The translations under genes and the position numbers were made by a program. A DNA stretch of 64,000 nt from the NCBI RefSeq assembly GCF_014522205.1, contig NZ_CP046884.1:2553998-2617997 (forward strand), given 5' to 3'. The DNA is from Corynebacterium poyangense (lineage in GTDB: Bacteria; Actinomycetota; Actinomycetes; Mycobacteriales; Mycobacteriaceae). The notes beneath the pieces are model-generated. The model was not told the DNA's origin. It ran no database searches and worked only from the letters and a program-made list of their open reading frames with translations. Positions 1 through 8,779 of the stretch are shown piece after piece. Each line of letters begins with the position of its first letter. Positions within the stretch are counted from its first letter, which is position 1.

Positions 1-1
1 G

Positions 2-37
2 GCTCGGCTCGAGGATTTCATCCGAAACGAGGCCTAA
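2..37 (+). CDS. 3' end of an upstream gene (partial)
   Basis: The frame starting at base 2 reads ARLEDFIRNEA and then stops at TAA (35-37), which looks like the charged C-terminal tail of a protein whose body lies left of the window. Only 11 codons are visible, so no product can be assigned and the frame itself may be accidental. Confidence 0.3.
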   Translation, partial: ARLEDFIRNEA

Positions 38-402
38 GAGGCAATCGCGTCTAGCGTGACTTCTGCTAACACGCGGGTTGGTTTGAGAGAGATGATCGAC
101 AACTCCCCCGGAGGGGTTCACCTCAACGGGCGAACATATAAGAAATCTCTTTAGAAACTGCCCGCGTTACAGGAGTATTCAAAAAAGAGGCTAATATCAC
201 AATTTATTAATTAATAAGCCGAAAATCTCCACCCTTTCTGAGTTCACCTCGCGATTCCTCGGATTTTTAGCAGTTCACAGGGGGTTTCCGAGATAGGTCT
301 TTCACAGCTAAGAATGGGCTATTCTCAGATTTCATACTTTGGTGCAGAAAACTACACAGTGGATAGATAATTTTCCGCAACTAGATGCTTTATCATGTCG
401 AT
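38..402. other. Intergenic region upstream of the MarR gene
   Basis: No convincing gene is visible here. The stretch is AT-rich around 180-220 and contains a perfect 14-bp palindrome at 204-217 (TTATTAATTAATAA), a plausible operator for the downstream MarR regulator. TATCAT at 391-396 lies 6 nt before the ATG at 403 and looks like a -10 element of a leaderless promoter. A short G/C inverted repeat near 107-120 could be part of a weak terminator for the upstream gene. Confidence 0.5.
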
Positions 403-939
403 ATGACTTCTGCTACCCCTGAGAACAAGGAAACGCCGGAAGAGCGCAAAAAGCGCGAAGCGCGTGAACAGTGGGCTCTAGAGATCTCTGAGCGCGTTCG
501 TCCGGCTATGACCAAACTGTACGTGATGTACTTCCGCTTGGCGTCCCAGTCTGAGCTCACCGGTCCGCAACTATCCATCATGACTCGGCTCCAAGACCAT
601 GGCCCGGCGCGAATCAGCCGGATTGCTGAGGAAGAGGGTATCCAAATGCCTACCGCTTCCAATGCTTTACACCAGCTAGAGGTTCGAGGGATGGTGCAAC
701 GCGTCCGGGATATCGATGACCGCCGCGGTGTCCGAGTTGATTTAACCCCCCTCGGTCATGAAGAACTAGTCCGCGTCGGCAAGGAGCGAGACAACTATTT
801 TGCTCAGATGCTCAGCACTCTCGACGAGGATCAACTCAAGCAAGCCGAAGCTTTTGTAGATGTGGTTCAAGCGTTGGCAGAGCGCTACAACTCAGATCTC
901 AATAAGCCGAAGTCCGCTGGACATGCAGATCAGTCCTAA
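403..939 (+). CDS. MarR-family transcriptional regulator
   Basis: The 178-residue protein is a winged-helix DNA-binding regulator of the MarR family. The central part shows the expected layout: a recognition region (ISRIAEEEGIQMPTASNALH), then the wing signature VRDIDDRRGVRVDLTPLG, flanked by dimerisation helices. The N-terminal 30 residues are highly charged. I chose ATG 403 over ATG 385 because TATCAT (391-396) sits 6 nt upstream, as in leaderless corynebacterial genes. The next gene encodes a universal stress protein, an arrangement that recalls MalR of C. glutamicum, a regulator linked to envelope stress; that equivalence is inferred. Autoregulation through the palindrome at 204-217 is possible. 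Confidence 0.85.
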   Translation: MTSATPENKETPEERKKREAREQWALEISERVRPAMTKLYVMYFRLASQSELTGPQLSIMTRLQDHGPARISRIAEEEGIQMPTASNALHQLEVRGMVQRVRDIDDRRGVRVDLTPLGHEELVRVGKERDNYFAQMLSTLDEDQLKQAEAFVDVVQALAERYNSDLNKPKSAGHADQS

Positions 940-1020
940 CTAGCAGCGGACTCAATTCCCTCATCACGCGCCCAACTGGGATAATGAAGCTGTCAGCTTC
1001 CACCAACCCCCGGTTGTACT

Positions 1021-2010
1021 ATGCCAAAGAAGAATTCCACCCCTGCCGCACAGCGCTCACCAGACCTACGGCCACTTCGTTTACTTGTTGCGTGGCATCC
1101 TCGTTCAGATAGTGCTGAAGCCATTGAATTTGCTGCCTGGTTAGGACGAAGCATCGCTATTAGGGTTCGGGTGGTCACTACTGTTCGACGCCCCTGGCCG
1201 TCCTCGTCGCTGAGCCGAATTGGTGGTAAATACCAGAAGTGGTTGAAGAAACAATCAAAGTCCTGCGCTCAACAGGTAAAAGAGGGGCTGATTGCGGCTG
1301 GTTTAGAACGCACGCAATGGGACAATAATTATTCAGTTCTATTAGAGGGGCCTTCAGAGACTTTCATTCTTGCTGAAGCGGCTAAAGACTTTGATGCGGA
1401 TGTGCTCATCTTGGGCTCTTCTGCGGCCGCTCCGAAAGGGCGATTCCTAGCCGGTTCTACAGCGGACGCGCTTCTTCATTCTTCCCCGACGGCTCTAGGA
1501 TTAGCTCCGCGTCGGCCAAAATTGTCGAAACGCGGAGTAACCAGAATCAACTTTGCGTATCTCAGTGCAGAAAGTGAACAGGATCATTCCGCGCTACGGT
1601 ATGCGGCCCAATCGGCTGATCGGTGGGAATTGCCCCTACGCCTACTGGCATTTTCCACCGATGGCCTCACCGATAGCGTCATCCATGATCAGCTTGATTT
1701 AGGCCAGGATCTCTCCGTGGAATGGCGAGAACACTCCCTGGCGATGCTCGATCGAGCGCGCGATTGGGTACTTGACCAATTCCCCGATCTTCACGTCGAA
1801 ACTGATTTTGCCTCCGGGGCCGGATGGTCTGGGGCGGTGGACGCCGTGAAATGGAAAAAAGGGGATCTACTATGTTTAGGCTCTCACCCGGTTGGTGCTC
1901 TCGAACGCGTTTTCTTAGGGTCCACCGCTTCTTCTTTTCTTCCCTATGCCCCGGTGCCGGTTCTGGTCTATCCCGTCCACAACCCCGCCCCCAAAGTATC
2001 TAAGGTTTAG
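1021..2010 (+). CDS. Tandem-domain universal stress protein
   Basis: This 329-residue cytoplasmic protein contains two Usp domains. The first ends around residue 160 with LILGSSAAAPKGRFLAGSTA and the second ends near the C-terminus with GSHPVGALERVFLGSTASS. Both resemble the G-x2-G-x9-G-S/T nucleotide-binding signature of ATP-binding Usp proteins, the second being the clearer match. Family members bind ATP and modulate survival under stress, but no enzymatic reaction is established. It lies 81 bp after the MarR gene on the same strand. A GATAAT hexamer at 980-985 could be a separate promoter, because no strong ribosome-binding site precedes the ATG. Confidence 0.85.
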   Translation: MPKKNSTPAAQRSPDLRPLRLLVAWHPRSDSAEAIEFAAWLGRSIAIRVRVVTTVRRPWPSSSLSRIGGKYQKWLKKQSKSCAQQVKEGLIAAGLERTQWDNNYSVLLEGPSETFILAEAAKDFDADVLILGSSAAAPKGRFLAGSTADALLHSSPTALGLAPRRPKLSKRGVTRINFAYLSAESEQDHSALRYAAQSADRWELPLRLLAFSTDGLTDSVIHDQLDLGQDLSVEWREHSLAMLDRARDWVLDQFPDLHVETDFASGAGWSGAVDAVKWKKGDLLCLGSHPVGALERVFLGSTASSFLPYAPVPVLVYPVHNPAPKVSKV

Positions 2011-2022
2011 GAGAATACCTTC

Positions 2023-2700
2023 ATGTCTAGTGTCGCCGTAGTTACTGGAGCTTCTGGCGGAGTCGGCGCAATTATCACCCAAGAACTCTTAGCTAAAGGC
2101 TGGGAAGTATATCCTCAATATCGACGTGAAGCTGCACGTCACGAGGTAGAAGAGCGGCTTTCTGGCGCACATTGGTGGCAAGCCGATTTCTTGCGCCCAC
2201 CTGCTGAGGCTCTCGCGAATCTGCCGGTACTAGATACTGTTGACGCTGTGATTCATTGTGCCGGTGTCTGTCCGCTGGGTGAGTTGTGGCAGGTTGATCA
2301 GGGTACGTGGCAGGAGACAATGCAGCTAAATGTCATTGCTCCAGCCTTATTAACTGGCCGGCTGATTGAGCAGTTGCGCGCTGCCCAGGGACATGTTATT
2401 TATCTCAATTCTGGGGCTGGGCAACATACCCGGCCGGAGTGGGGTTGCTATTCAGCTAGTAAATTTGCTGCCCGAGCGTGGTGTGATGGCCTTCGAGCTG
2501 AAGAAGAGAAACTCCGAGTGACCTCGATCTACCCTGGGAGAATCGCGACGCAGATGCAGCGGGAGGTGGTTGCTAGCTTGGGGGAAACATGGCAGCCGGA
2601 AAAATATCTGCGGCCAGAATCTGTGGCGGCGGCAGTTATTGCTGCCTTAGAAAGTACCCCGGATGCGCATCCGACGGAGATAACGCTGAGACCTCGCTAG
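2023..2700 (+). CDS. Short-chain dehydrogenase/reductase
   Basis: The 225-residue protein is a classical SDR oxidoreductase. It has the N-terminal cofactor motif GASGGVGA (residues 9-16), the structural HCAG motif near residue 78, a catalytic serine in YLNSGAG and the catalytic YSASK around residue 147. The substrate cannot be told from sequence. The gene starts 12 bp after the Usp stop with a good ribosome-binding site (AGGAGAAT), so it is probably co-transcribed with it. Several corynebacterial SDRs of this size are annotated only as SDR-family oxidoreductases. Confidence 0.88.
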   Translation: MSSVAVVTGASGGVGAIITQELLAKGWEVYPQYRREAARHEVEERLSGAHWWQADFLRPPAEALANLPVLDTVDAVIHCAGVCPLGELWQVDQGTWQETMQLNVIAPALLTGRLIEQLRAAQGHVIYLNSGAGQHTRPEWGCYSASKFAARAWCDGLRAEEEKLRVTSIYPGRIATQMQREVVASLGETWQPEKYLRPESVAAAVIAALESTPDAHPTEITLRPR

Positions 2701-2720
2701 GAAACAATTAGGCTGGAGTT

Positions 2721-3209
2721 ATGTCTCGCCCGCCTTATTCCGAACATCCTGAGAATGATCTCCACTCGGATGCGGACTATGCCAATCGCTATCGACCCGA
2801 ACCACATAGTTGGGAAGAACTGGCTAGCTCTCAGGATCCGCTGGCGCAGTTGGAAGAAAACCAACGGTCAACCCGCCAGGCTATTGCGTATGCGCTGGGT
2901 ATGCCCTTGCTTTTGGTCACCTTATCGCTAGCTAGCTTGGTGGCTAATAGAATCATCGGCGGACCTCTGTGTGATCCGGGTCCTCGAACCTGGATCTGTA
3001 CTGAGGCTTTCCGACTATGGTGGCCCATTGCCACCAGCTTCGGCGCATTCATCATTATCGTTGGCTGCGCCGTCATCATGGTCCACAAACTACGCACCTA
3101 CACCAGGTGGCGGCCGTGGATGGGTGCCTTTTGGTTTCTCGTCCCCATGGGCATGTTGTGGATGACCACCGTCTTACCCATCGCTATTCTGGGTCATCCC
3201 CTCAGCTAG
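2721..3209 (+). CDS. Small membrane protein with about three membrane segments
   Basis: The 162-residue protein has a polar, acidic N-terminal tail of about 50 residues and then three hydrophobic stretches at roughly residues 57-78, 96-119 and 134-158. I do not recognise a named family. TAGGCT (2709-2714) lies 6 nt before the ATG, and GGAGTT directly precedes it, so it could be expressed from its own leaderless promoter or from the SDR gene 20 bp upstream. It ends 28 bp before the convergent DUF1846 gene. Confidence 0.7.
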   Translation: MSRPPYSEHPENDLHSDADYANRYRPEPHSWEELASSQDPLAQLEENQRSTRQAIAYALGMPLLLVTLSLASLVANRIIGGPLCDPGPRTWICTEAFRLWWPIATSFGAFIIIVGCAVIMVHKLRTYTRWRPWMGAFWFLVPMGMLWMTTVLPIAILGHPLS

Positions 3210-3237
3210 GTTCTGCTCACCAATTTCCTGCCGCAAC

Positions 3238-4731
3238 TTAGCGTTTTCGGTACAGCTGTTTGCGCTGATATTCCGGTTCAGAGGTGACGAGGACCCCGAG
3301 ATTCCGGAAAATACTTTCATCAACTGGCCCCAAAATGGTAGTGGTGTGAACATCACAACCACGCAGCTCAACTAAGAAGTCAAGAGCCCGCCGGGCAGCC
3401 TCGGATTCAGCTGCAGATACTGATAAAGCGATCAGAACCTCATCAGTATGAAGCCGAGGATTATGTGAACCGAGGTGCTGAGTCTTCAGACTCTGAATTG
3501 GTCCAATAGCCTCGGGAGATAGGAGGTCTTGCCCCGGATCTATCCCCGCCAAGTGCTTAAGAGCATTCAGTACCATAGCCGCTGAGCAGCCTAGGAGGGC
3601 CGAGGTTTTCCCCGTCACAATGGTGCCGTCACCCAACTGGATGGCCGATGCCGGAGCCCCCGTGCGGCGCGCTAGGTCAAGAGCCGGGGTTACTACCGCC
3701 CGGTCATGCGTCGAAACTCCTGCCTTCCGCATCACCACCGCAGCGCGATGAGAACGACTATCATCGCTTTCGCTTCGGCGTTCTTCTACTAAAGCCTGGT
3801 AATAGCGACGAATAATTTCCTGGCGCGACGCTTCACAACAGATTGCATCATTACTCATGCAATACCCAGCCATATTCACCCCCATATCTGTCGGGGATCG
3901 ATAGGGTGAAGCGCCAGCTAACATATCCAGCATTTCCTTCAACAGGGGAAAAACCTCAACGTCACGGTTGTAGCTGGTGACCTGCTTACCATAGGCCTGA
4001 AGGTGGAAAGGATCGATGAGGTTAATGTCATCCAGATCAACAGTGGCTGCTTCATAGGCCAGATTAACCGGGTGTTCCAGGGGGAGATTCCAGATCGGGA
4101 AGGTCTCAAACTTGGCATATCCAGCTGGGATACCGCGCCGATACTCATGATAAATCTGGGATAGGCAGGTAGCTAACTTCCCAGACCCAGGACCGGGTGC
4201 AGTGACCACCACCAAATCACGACTGGTCCGCACAAACTCATTTCGGCCAAATCCCTCCTCGGAAACAATCAGCTCTGTGTTGGAGGGATAACCAGGAATC
4301 ACACGGTGCCGAGCCACCTCTAAACCAAGGCGCTGTAGTCGCTCCATAAAACTCAAGGCCATGTGGTTTTCCTCGTGCAGCTGAGTGAGGACCACATTGT
4401 CCACCAAGAATCCGCGTTCCCGGAAAGCATCGATGAGCCTGAGAACATCCTCTTCATAGGGGATACCGAGGTCTGCTCGAACTTTGTGGCGCTCTAAGTC
4501 CTTAGCATTAAGGCACACCAGGATTTCAGTTTCATCGCGGATTTCCTCAAGCATCGCAATCTTATTATCCGGGGTAAATCCAGGGAGCACCCGGGATGCG
4601 TGCATATCATCAAAAAGTTTTCCCCCCATTTCTAGATAGAGTTTCCCCCCGATCTGCTGGCGCCGCTGGTGAATGTGGTGAGACTGCAACTCAATATATT
4701 TTTGATGATCAAAACCAACTGGCCGCGCCAT
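3238..4731 (-). CDS. DUF1846 (UPF0371) family protein
   Basis: The 497-residue protein matches the length and style of the DUF1846 family throughout, starting with the conserved N-terminal [12 protein letters not shown] and including [17 protein letters not shown] (about residues 178-194), a P-loop-like glycine-rich segment. A structure-based link to nucleotide or CoA handling has been suggested for the family, but no reaction is firmly established. The upstream region has GAAAGGAAAG as ribosome-binding site. It is transcribed towards the small membrane protein gene and is probably monocistronic. Confidence 0.88.
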   Translation of the reverse strand: MARPVGFDHQKYIELQSHHIHQRRQQIGGKLYLEMGGKLFDDMHASRVLPGFTPDNKIAMLEEIRDETEILVCLNAKDLERHKVRADLGIPYEEDVLRLIDAFRERGFLVDNVVLTQLHEENHMALSFMERLQRLGLEVARHRVIPGYPSNTELIVSEEGFGRNEFVRTSRDLVVVTAPGPGSGKLATCLSQIYHEYRRGIPAGYAKFETFPIWNLPLEHPVNLAYEAATVDLDDINLIDPFHLQAYGKQVTSYNRDVEVFPLLKEMLDMLAGASPYRSPTDMGVNMAGYCMSNDAICCEASRQEIIRRYYQALVEERRSESDDSRSHRAAVVMRKAGVSTHDRAVVTPALDLARRTGAPASAIQLGDGTIVTGKTSALLGCSAAMVLNALKHLAGIDPGQDLLSPEAIGPIQSLKTQHLGSHNPRLHTDEVLIALSVSAAESEAARRALDFLVELRGCDVHTTTILGPVDESIFRNLGVLVTSEPEYQRKQLYRKR

Positions 4732-4809
4732 TACTGTGTACTTTCCTTTCTCCCTACCTCAGCAACAAATAAGCGAGGACATCATGCTGTTAATCCTCGC
4801 CTTCACCTA

Positions 4810-5133
4810 CTAATTCTTTGACGGACTGGACTCTAGCACCACCTCAAATTCCAGTAGTTCAGCTCCCGTTGCCGCTGGTTTTCGGGGTTCTTCTCCCTCT
4901 TGCTGAGCGTGGGCGGTGTGAGCGTCACCATCTCGCCACGCGGCAAAGCTTTCTTCATCCTTCCAACGGGTAACCACGAAATAGCGATCTTCCCCTTTGA
5001 CCGGACGCAGGAGTTCAAAACCCTCAAAACCTGCGGCATGGTCTACCGCATGTTGGCGAGCGGCGAAACGCTGTTCCACAAGATCCCGAGATTCTTCCGG
5101 TACGGTTAGGGCATTGATTTTTACGATACTCAT
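4810..5133 (-). CDS. mhuD: MhuD-like haem-degrading monooxygenase (ABM fold)
   Basis: The 107-residue protein belongs to the antibiotic-biosynthesis-monooxygenase/IsdG fold and closely follows mycobacterial MhuD, including VKINAL near the N-terminus, FELLRPVKGEDRYFVVTRW in the middle and LLEFEVVL at the end. Asn7, Trp66 and His75, the three residues used by MhuD for haem binding and ring opening, fall at exactly the same numbers. MhuD enzymes degrade haem to mycobilin and release iron without CO. The start at 5133 gives the MhuD-like N-terminus; an in-frame upstream ATG (5166) would add an unrelated 11-residue extension. It is divergent from the DNA glycosylase gene. Confidence 0.8.
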   Translation of the reverse strand: MSIVKINALTVPEESRDLVEQRFAARQHAVDHAAGFEGFELLRPVKGEDRYFVVTRWKDEESFAAWRDGDAHTAHAQQEGEEPRKPAATGAELLEFEVVLESSPSKN

Positions 5134-5184
5134 GCTTATCAGGGTACGCGCTGAGCACAACATCAACCGTTAGAAGCGATTTTC

Positions 5185-5190
5185 TACAAT
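5185..5190 (+). promoter_or_regulatory. -10 element of a leaderless promoter for nei
   Basis: TACAAT ends 7 nt before the ATG at 5198 and no ribosome-binding site lies between them. Transcription would start at or next to the start codon. No good -35 element is visible. Confidence 0.5.
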
Positions 5191-5197
5191 AGAACCC

Positions 5198-6022
5198 ATG
5201 CCAGAAGGCCATGTTATCCATCGCTTAGCCCACCAGCTTGAGGAGCATTTTCGCGAATACCCCGTTGAGGTTTCCAGCCCTCAGGGACGTTTTCATCAGG
5301 AGGCACAACAACTCAACGGCTCTTGTCTTCACCACGCCGAAGCAGTAGGTAAACACCTTTTCCTCCACTTTGATGCTCCAGTTTCTGCCCACATCGTTCA
5401 TATTCACCTGGGGTTAATTGGGAAATTCCGGATCGGGCCGTGGCATGAACTTCACGGTCAAGTTCGGCTCCGTCTGGTGGACCACTCCCATACCTGGGTT
5501 GCTGACCTTCATGGTCCGCAGTGGTGCCGATTAATTACGGAAGAGGAATATCATGGCGTCATTGCCAAGTTAGGCGAAGATCCCCTCCACCCTGGGGCTC
5601 AACCGGATCGAATTTGGCCCCCGCTTCACCGCTCTAGCCGCAGCATAGGGGCACTATTGATGGATCAAAAGTTCTTCGCCGGGGTAGGCAATATTTACCG
5701 GGCGGAAACCTTGTTCCGGTTGGGAATCCACCCAGATCTTCCCGGTAAACAGCTCAGCTATCAGCAATTCTTAGATTTATGGCATGACCTGGTTGTTTTG
5801 ATGTCCGATGGGGTACGCCAGGGTCGCATCGATACCGTTCGCCCAGAACATACTCCGGAAGCTATGAAAAGACCGCCGAGCAAAGACGACCACGGCGGTG
5901 AAGTGTATGTGTATCGACGTGCCGGGCAGCCATGTTGGGTCTGTGGCACGCCCATCCAACAGCGAGTGCTACAGGGGCGAAATCTCTTTTGGTGCCCTCA
6001 CTGCCAAGAACCTCCGCATTAG
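5198..6022 (+). CDS. Fpg/Nei-family DNA glycosylase/AP lyase
   Basis: The 274-residue protein begins MPEGHVIHRLA. After removal of Met1, Pro1 and Glu2 are the catalytic residues of Fpg/Nei base-excision enzymes, and PEGH is typical of the Nei2 branch. The helix-two-turn-helix segment MDQKFFAGVGNIYRAE lies around residues 155-170. The C-terminal zinc finger is present with CWVCG and CPHCQ. The enzyme removes oxidised pyrimidines or purines and nicks the AP site. It corresponds in neighbourhood to the gene called mutM2 in C. glutamicum. Its last 4 bases overlap the convergent transporter gene. Confidence 0.9.
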   Translation: MPEGHVIHRLAHQLEEHFREYPVEVSSPQGRFHQEAQQLNGSCLHHAEAVGKHLFLHFDAPVSAHIVHIHLGLIGKFRIGPWHELHGQVRLRLVDHSHTWVADLHGPQWCRLITEEEYHGVIAKLGEDPLHPGAQPDRIWPPLHRSSRSIGALLMDQKFFAGVGNIYRAETLFRLGIHPDLPGKQLSYQQFLDLWHDLVVLMSDGVRQGRIDTVRPEHTPEAMKRPPSKDDHGGEVYVYRRAGQPCWVCGTPIQQRVLQGRNLFWCPHCQEPPH

Positions 6023-7305
6023 TGCAAAGACTGCCGCTCTATCTTTGGATTCACCCGGGTAACCCCGTAGAGAGACAGCAAGGAAATCAGCAAGATATAG
6101 ATTCCGATGGCAATAGATGTGCCGGTGCTATTCAAAAGGATCTGGGCGATCATTGGCGCAAAGGCGCCACCGATGATCGAACCAATGGCGTAGCCAATGG
6201 ACACACCACTTAGCCGTACCGCCGCGGGGAACATTTCTGCATATAGAGCTGGCTGCGGGCCATAAGTAACACCCAGCAGTATCCCTAGAACCGTCACGGA
6301 GAACAGGAAAGGCCAGAAGCGAGCGGTGTCAATGAGCAGCCACATGGGGATAGCCCAGACCATCATGGCGATGTATCCAATAACGAAAGTACGAACCCGG
6401 CCTATGCCATCACAAATCCATCCTGCCCCTAGCGTGCCGAAAACCCAGGCGATAGAGCAGATGAAGGTGAGGAAGAGGACTTCACTGCGCGGCATCTGCA
6501 ATGTTTTGGTGCCGTAATTAGAGAAGAACGCAATAGCTAGATAGCCGGCCGCGTTACATCCCGCGAAAATCAAGGCTGCGATGAAGACTAGGCGCTTTGA
6601 ACTGCGCATGAGTTCGTTCAGCGGCGCAGAGGATTCCTGCTGAAGCTTTTGCAACTCCGAGAACACCGGGGATTCTTCGACCAAGGAGCGGATCCAGAAA
6701 CCGATGATGATGAGAACAACGGAGGAAAGGAAAGGAATCCGCCAGCCCCAGGCGTCGAACTGCTCCTGGGTGAGGACCGTTGAGAGAATCAACATGAAGA
6801 GGGTAGCCAATAACATGCCGACAGGAACGCCGATTTGGGGGAAGGCGCCAAAGTATCCGCGACGGTGGCGGGGGGCATGTTCGACGGCAAGCATGGCCGC
6901 GCCACCCCATTCGCCGCCGGCAGATAGACCCTGAAGGATGCGGAGACAGACCAATAAAATGGGGGCGGCCAGTCCAATGGAATGGTAGTTCGGTAGCAAG
7001 CCCATGAGCATGGTGGCTCCACCCATGCCCAAGAGGGTAAATACTAGAATAATTTTGCGACCGAAACGGTCACCAATGTGACCGGCAAGGATAGCGCCGA
7101 GCGGCCGGAAGAGGAAGCTAATGCCAATGGAGGCCCAGGAGACAACCTGCGCTAGGGCCGGAACGGAGTTGGCAGCGGGGTCAAAGTACTGGGTGGCAAA
7201 GATCATCCCAGCAGCCTGAGCGTAGATGAAGAAATCAAACCATTCGATAGTGGTGCCTACCATCGAACCAGCGAGGACTTTGCGATGTTCCCGGGTAATA
7301 CTCAT
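6019..7305 (-). CDS. MHS-family MFS transporter, probable phenylacetate uptake
   Basis: The 428-residue protein has about 12 hydrophobic segments and the metabolite:H+ symporter signatures: GTTIEWFDFFIYAQAAG at the start and GHIGDRFGRKIILVFTLL in the loop between segments 2 and 3. MHS members import small organic acids or betaines with protons. Its gene lies 27 bp downstream of paaK on the same strand and therefore probably forms a paaK-transporter operon under the operator at 8716-8737. Phenylacetate as substrate is inferred from this context only. Confidence 0.85.
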   Translation of the reverse strand: MSITREHRKVLAGSMVGTTIEWFDFFIYAQAAGMIFATQYFDPAANSVPALAQVVSWASIGISFLFRPLGAILAGHIGDRFGRKIILVFTLLGMGGATMLMGLLPNYHSIGLAAPILLVCLRILQGLSAGGEWGGAAMLAVEHAPRHRRGYFGAFPQIGVPVGMLLATLFMLILSTVLTQEQFDAWGWRIPFLSSVVLIIIGFWIRSLVEESPVFSELQKLQQESSAPLNELMRSSKRLVFIAALIFAGCNAAGYLAIAFFSNYGTKTLQMPRSEVLFLTFICSIAWVFGTLGAGWICDGIGRVRTFVIGYIAMMVWAIPMWLLIDTARFWPFLFSVTVLGILLGVTYGPQPALYAEMFPAAVRLSGVSIGYAIGSIIGGAFAPMIAQILLNSTGTSIAIGIYILLISLLSLYGVTRVNPKIERQSLH

Positions 7306-7332
7306 AGTCGGTGTCTTTTCTGCTCGGGAATA

Positions 7333-8646
7333 CTAATTCTTGGGGCGGTTATCAACGAGGCGTTTCGCTTTGCCGTCACCGAGATCTACCTCATCTTCGA
7401 TGGAAACCTGAACCGTCAAACCAATTCGGTTCTTGATGTGTGCTTTCAGCTGAGCTTCAGCGTCGGCCCGTTGGGATTCACTGACTCCAGGGGCAGCTTC
7501 CACGCGGAGGGTGAGTTGATCCATCCGGCCAGCACGGTCTAGGACGCATTGATAGCGCGGCCGAAGACGATTATCTTCCACAATGATTTCTTCAAACTGG
7601 CTGGGGAAGCAATTAACTCCACGCAGAATAATCATGTCATCATTGCGCGCACTGATTCGCTCCAGGCGTCGCATTGAGCGGGCGGTTCCTGGCAATAACC
7701 GAGTGATGTCATGGGTGCGGTAACGCACTACGGGGAAAGCTTCCTTGGTCAGCGTGGTAATAACTAGTTCTCCGAATTCACCGTCGGGTAGGGGTTTACC
7801 GGTTTGGGGATCCACAATTTCTGGATAGAAGTGGTCCTCCCACATGGTCAATCCGTCTTTAGTTTCAATGCATTCTTGAGCTACCCCTGGCCCCATGATT
7901 TCGGAGAGACCATAAATGTCGGTGGCGTCAATACCAAAGCCGGCTTCAAGTTCATGACGCATTCCTTCGGTCCACGGTTCGGAGCCAAAAATTCCCACTC
8001 TCAAGGAGCACTCTCGGGGGTCTTGACCTTCTGCGCGGATTCGATCCAATAGGTTCAGCATGTATGAAGGGGTGCCCATAATGGCATCGGGCTTGAAATC
8101 ATTGAGGATTTGAATTTGGCGTTCCGTCATACCGCCTGAGGTCGGGATTGCCGTGGCGCCGAGTTTTTCCACCCCATAGTGTGCTCCCAAGCCACCAGTG
8201 AATAAACCATACCCAAAGGTCACTTGAACTTTATCCCCAGGCCGAACCCCTCCTGCGCGCAGGGAACGGGCCATGAGATCTGACCATACTTCAATGTCGT
8301 TTCGGGTGTAGCCCACGACGGTGGGTAACCCTGTTGTTCCTGAGGAAGCATGGATTCGGGCAATGTGTTGTTCACCTACTGCGAACATCCCAAACGGATA
8401 TTCCGCTCGGAGATCATTTTTGTCAGTGAATGGGAAAAGCGCTAAGTCCGATAGCTCTTTGAAATCATCCGGGTGGACTCCGTGCTCAGTGAAAACCCTT
8501 CGGTAGTGGGGGACGTTGTAGTAGGCGTGGCGTAAGGAATTCATGGCGCGTTTTGTTTGCAGCGCCGTGATCTCATCACGGGAGGCAAACTCAATTCCGG
8601 TATCGGGACCATGTTCGGTGGATACTACCTCGAATTTTGTGAGCAT
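7333..8646 (-). CDS. paaK: Phenylacetate-CoA ligase
   Basis: The 437-residue enzyme activates phenylacetate with ATP and CoA, the entry step of the aerobic phenylacetyl-CoA pathway. The AMP-binding signature ASSGTTGLPTVVGYT is near residue 96, the family motif YGLSEIMGPGVAQEC near residue 239, and the C-terminal AMP-binding domain follows RISARNDDMIILRG. The length equals that of E. coli PaaK. ATG 8646 has AAAGGAG at a proper distance; a start at 8703 would add residues with no family match. It is expressed divergently from the rest of the pathway's main operon, under its own operator. Confidence 0.95.
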   Translation of the reverse strand: MLTKFEVVSTEHGPDTGIEFASRDEITALQTKRAMNSLRHAYYNVPHYRRVFTEHGVHPDDFKELSDLALFPFTDKNDLRAEYPFGMFAVGEQHIARIHASSGTTGLPTVVGYTRNDIEVWSDLMARSLRAGGVRPGDKVQVTFGYGLFTGGLGAHYGVEKLGATAIPTSGGMTERQIQILNDFKPDAIMGTPSYMLNLLDRIRAEGQDPRECSLRVGIFGSEPWTEGMRHELEAGFGIDATDIYGLSEIMGPGVAQECIETKDGLTMWEDHFYPEIVDPQTGKPLPDGEFGELVITTLTKEAFPVVRYRTHDITRLLPGTARSMRRLERISARNDDMIILRGVNCFPSQFEEIIVEDNRLRPRYQCVLDRAGRMDQLTLRVEAAPGVSESQRADAEAQLKAHIKNRIGLTVQVSIEDEVDLGDGKAKRLVDNRPKN

Positions 8647-8715
8647 GGCGGGCTCCTTTGCTGGGTGAGTTCTCAAGCGATCGCGGGTGGGTGGGTATGC
8701 CACTCATCCCCAAAA

Positions 8716-8737
8716 ACAAACCGACCCATCGGTCAGT
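8716..8737 (-). promoter_or_regulatory. PaaR-type operator upstream of paaK
   Basis: On the minus strand this 22-bp site begins ACTGACCGATGGGTCGGT, and the core AACCGACC-N4-GGTCAGTT (8719-8738) is an almost perfect inverted repeat. The same ACTGACCGA half occurs at 9486 and 17542 in front of the other paa transcription units. It resembles the PaaR operator known from C. glutamicum, as I recall the published motif. Confidence 0.75.
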
Positions 8738-8779
8738 TGTGAGTCACACTACATTGCTTCGGTGAGCCGCGCCACTACT

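Noticed and set aside
8738-8750. TGTGAGTCACA upstream of paaK as a GlxR site
   Set aside because: The half sites are separated by one base, not the six required by the CRP-type consensus.
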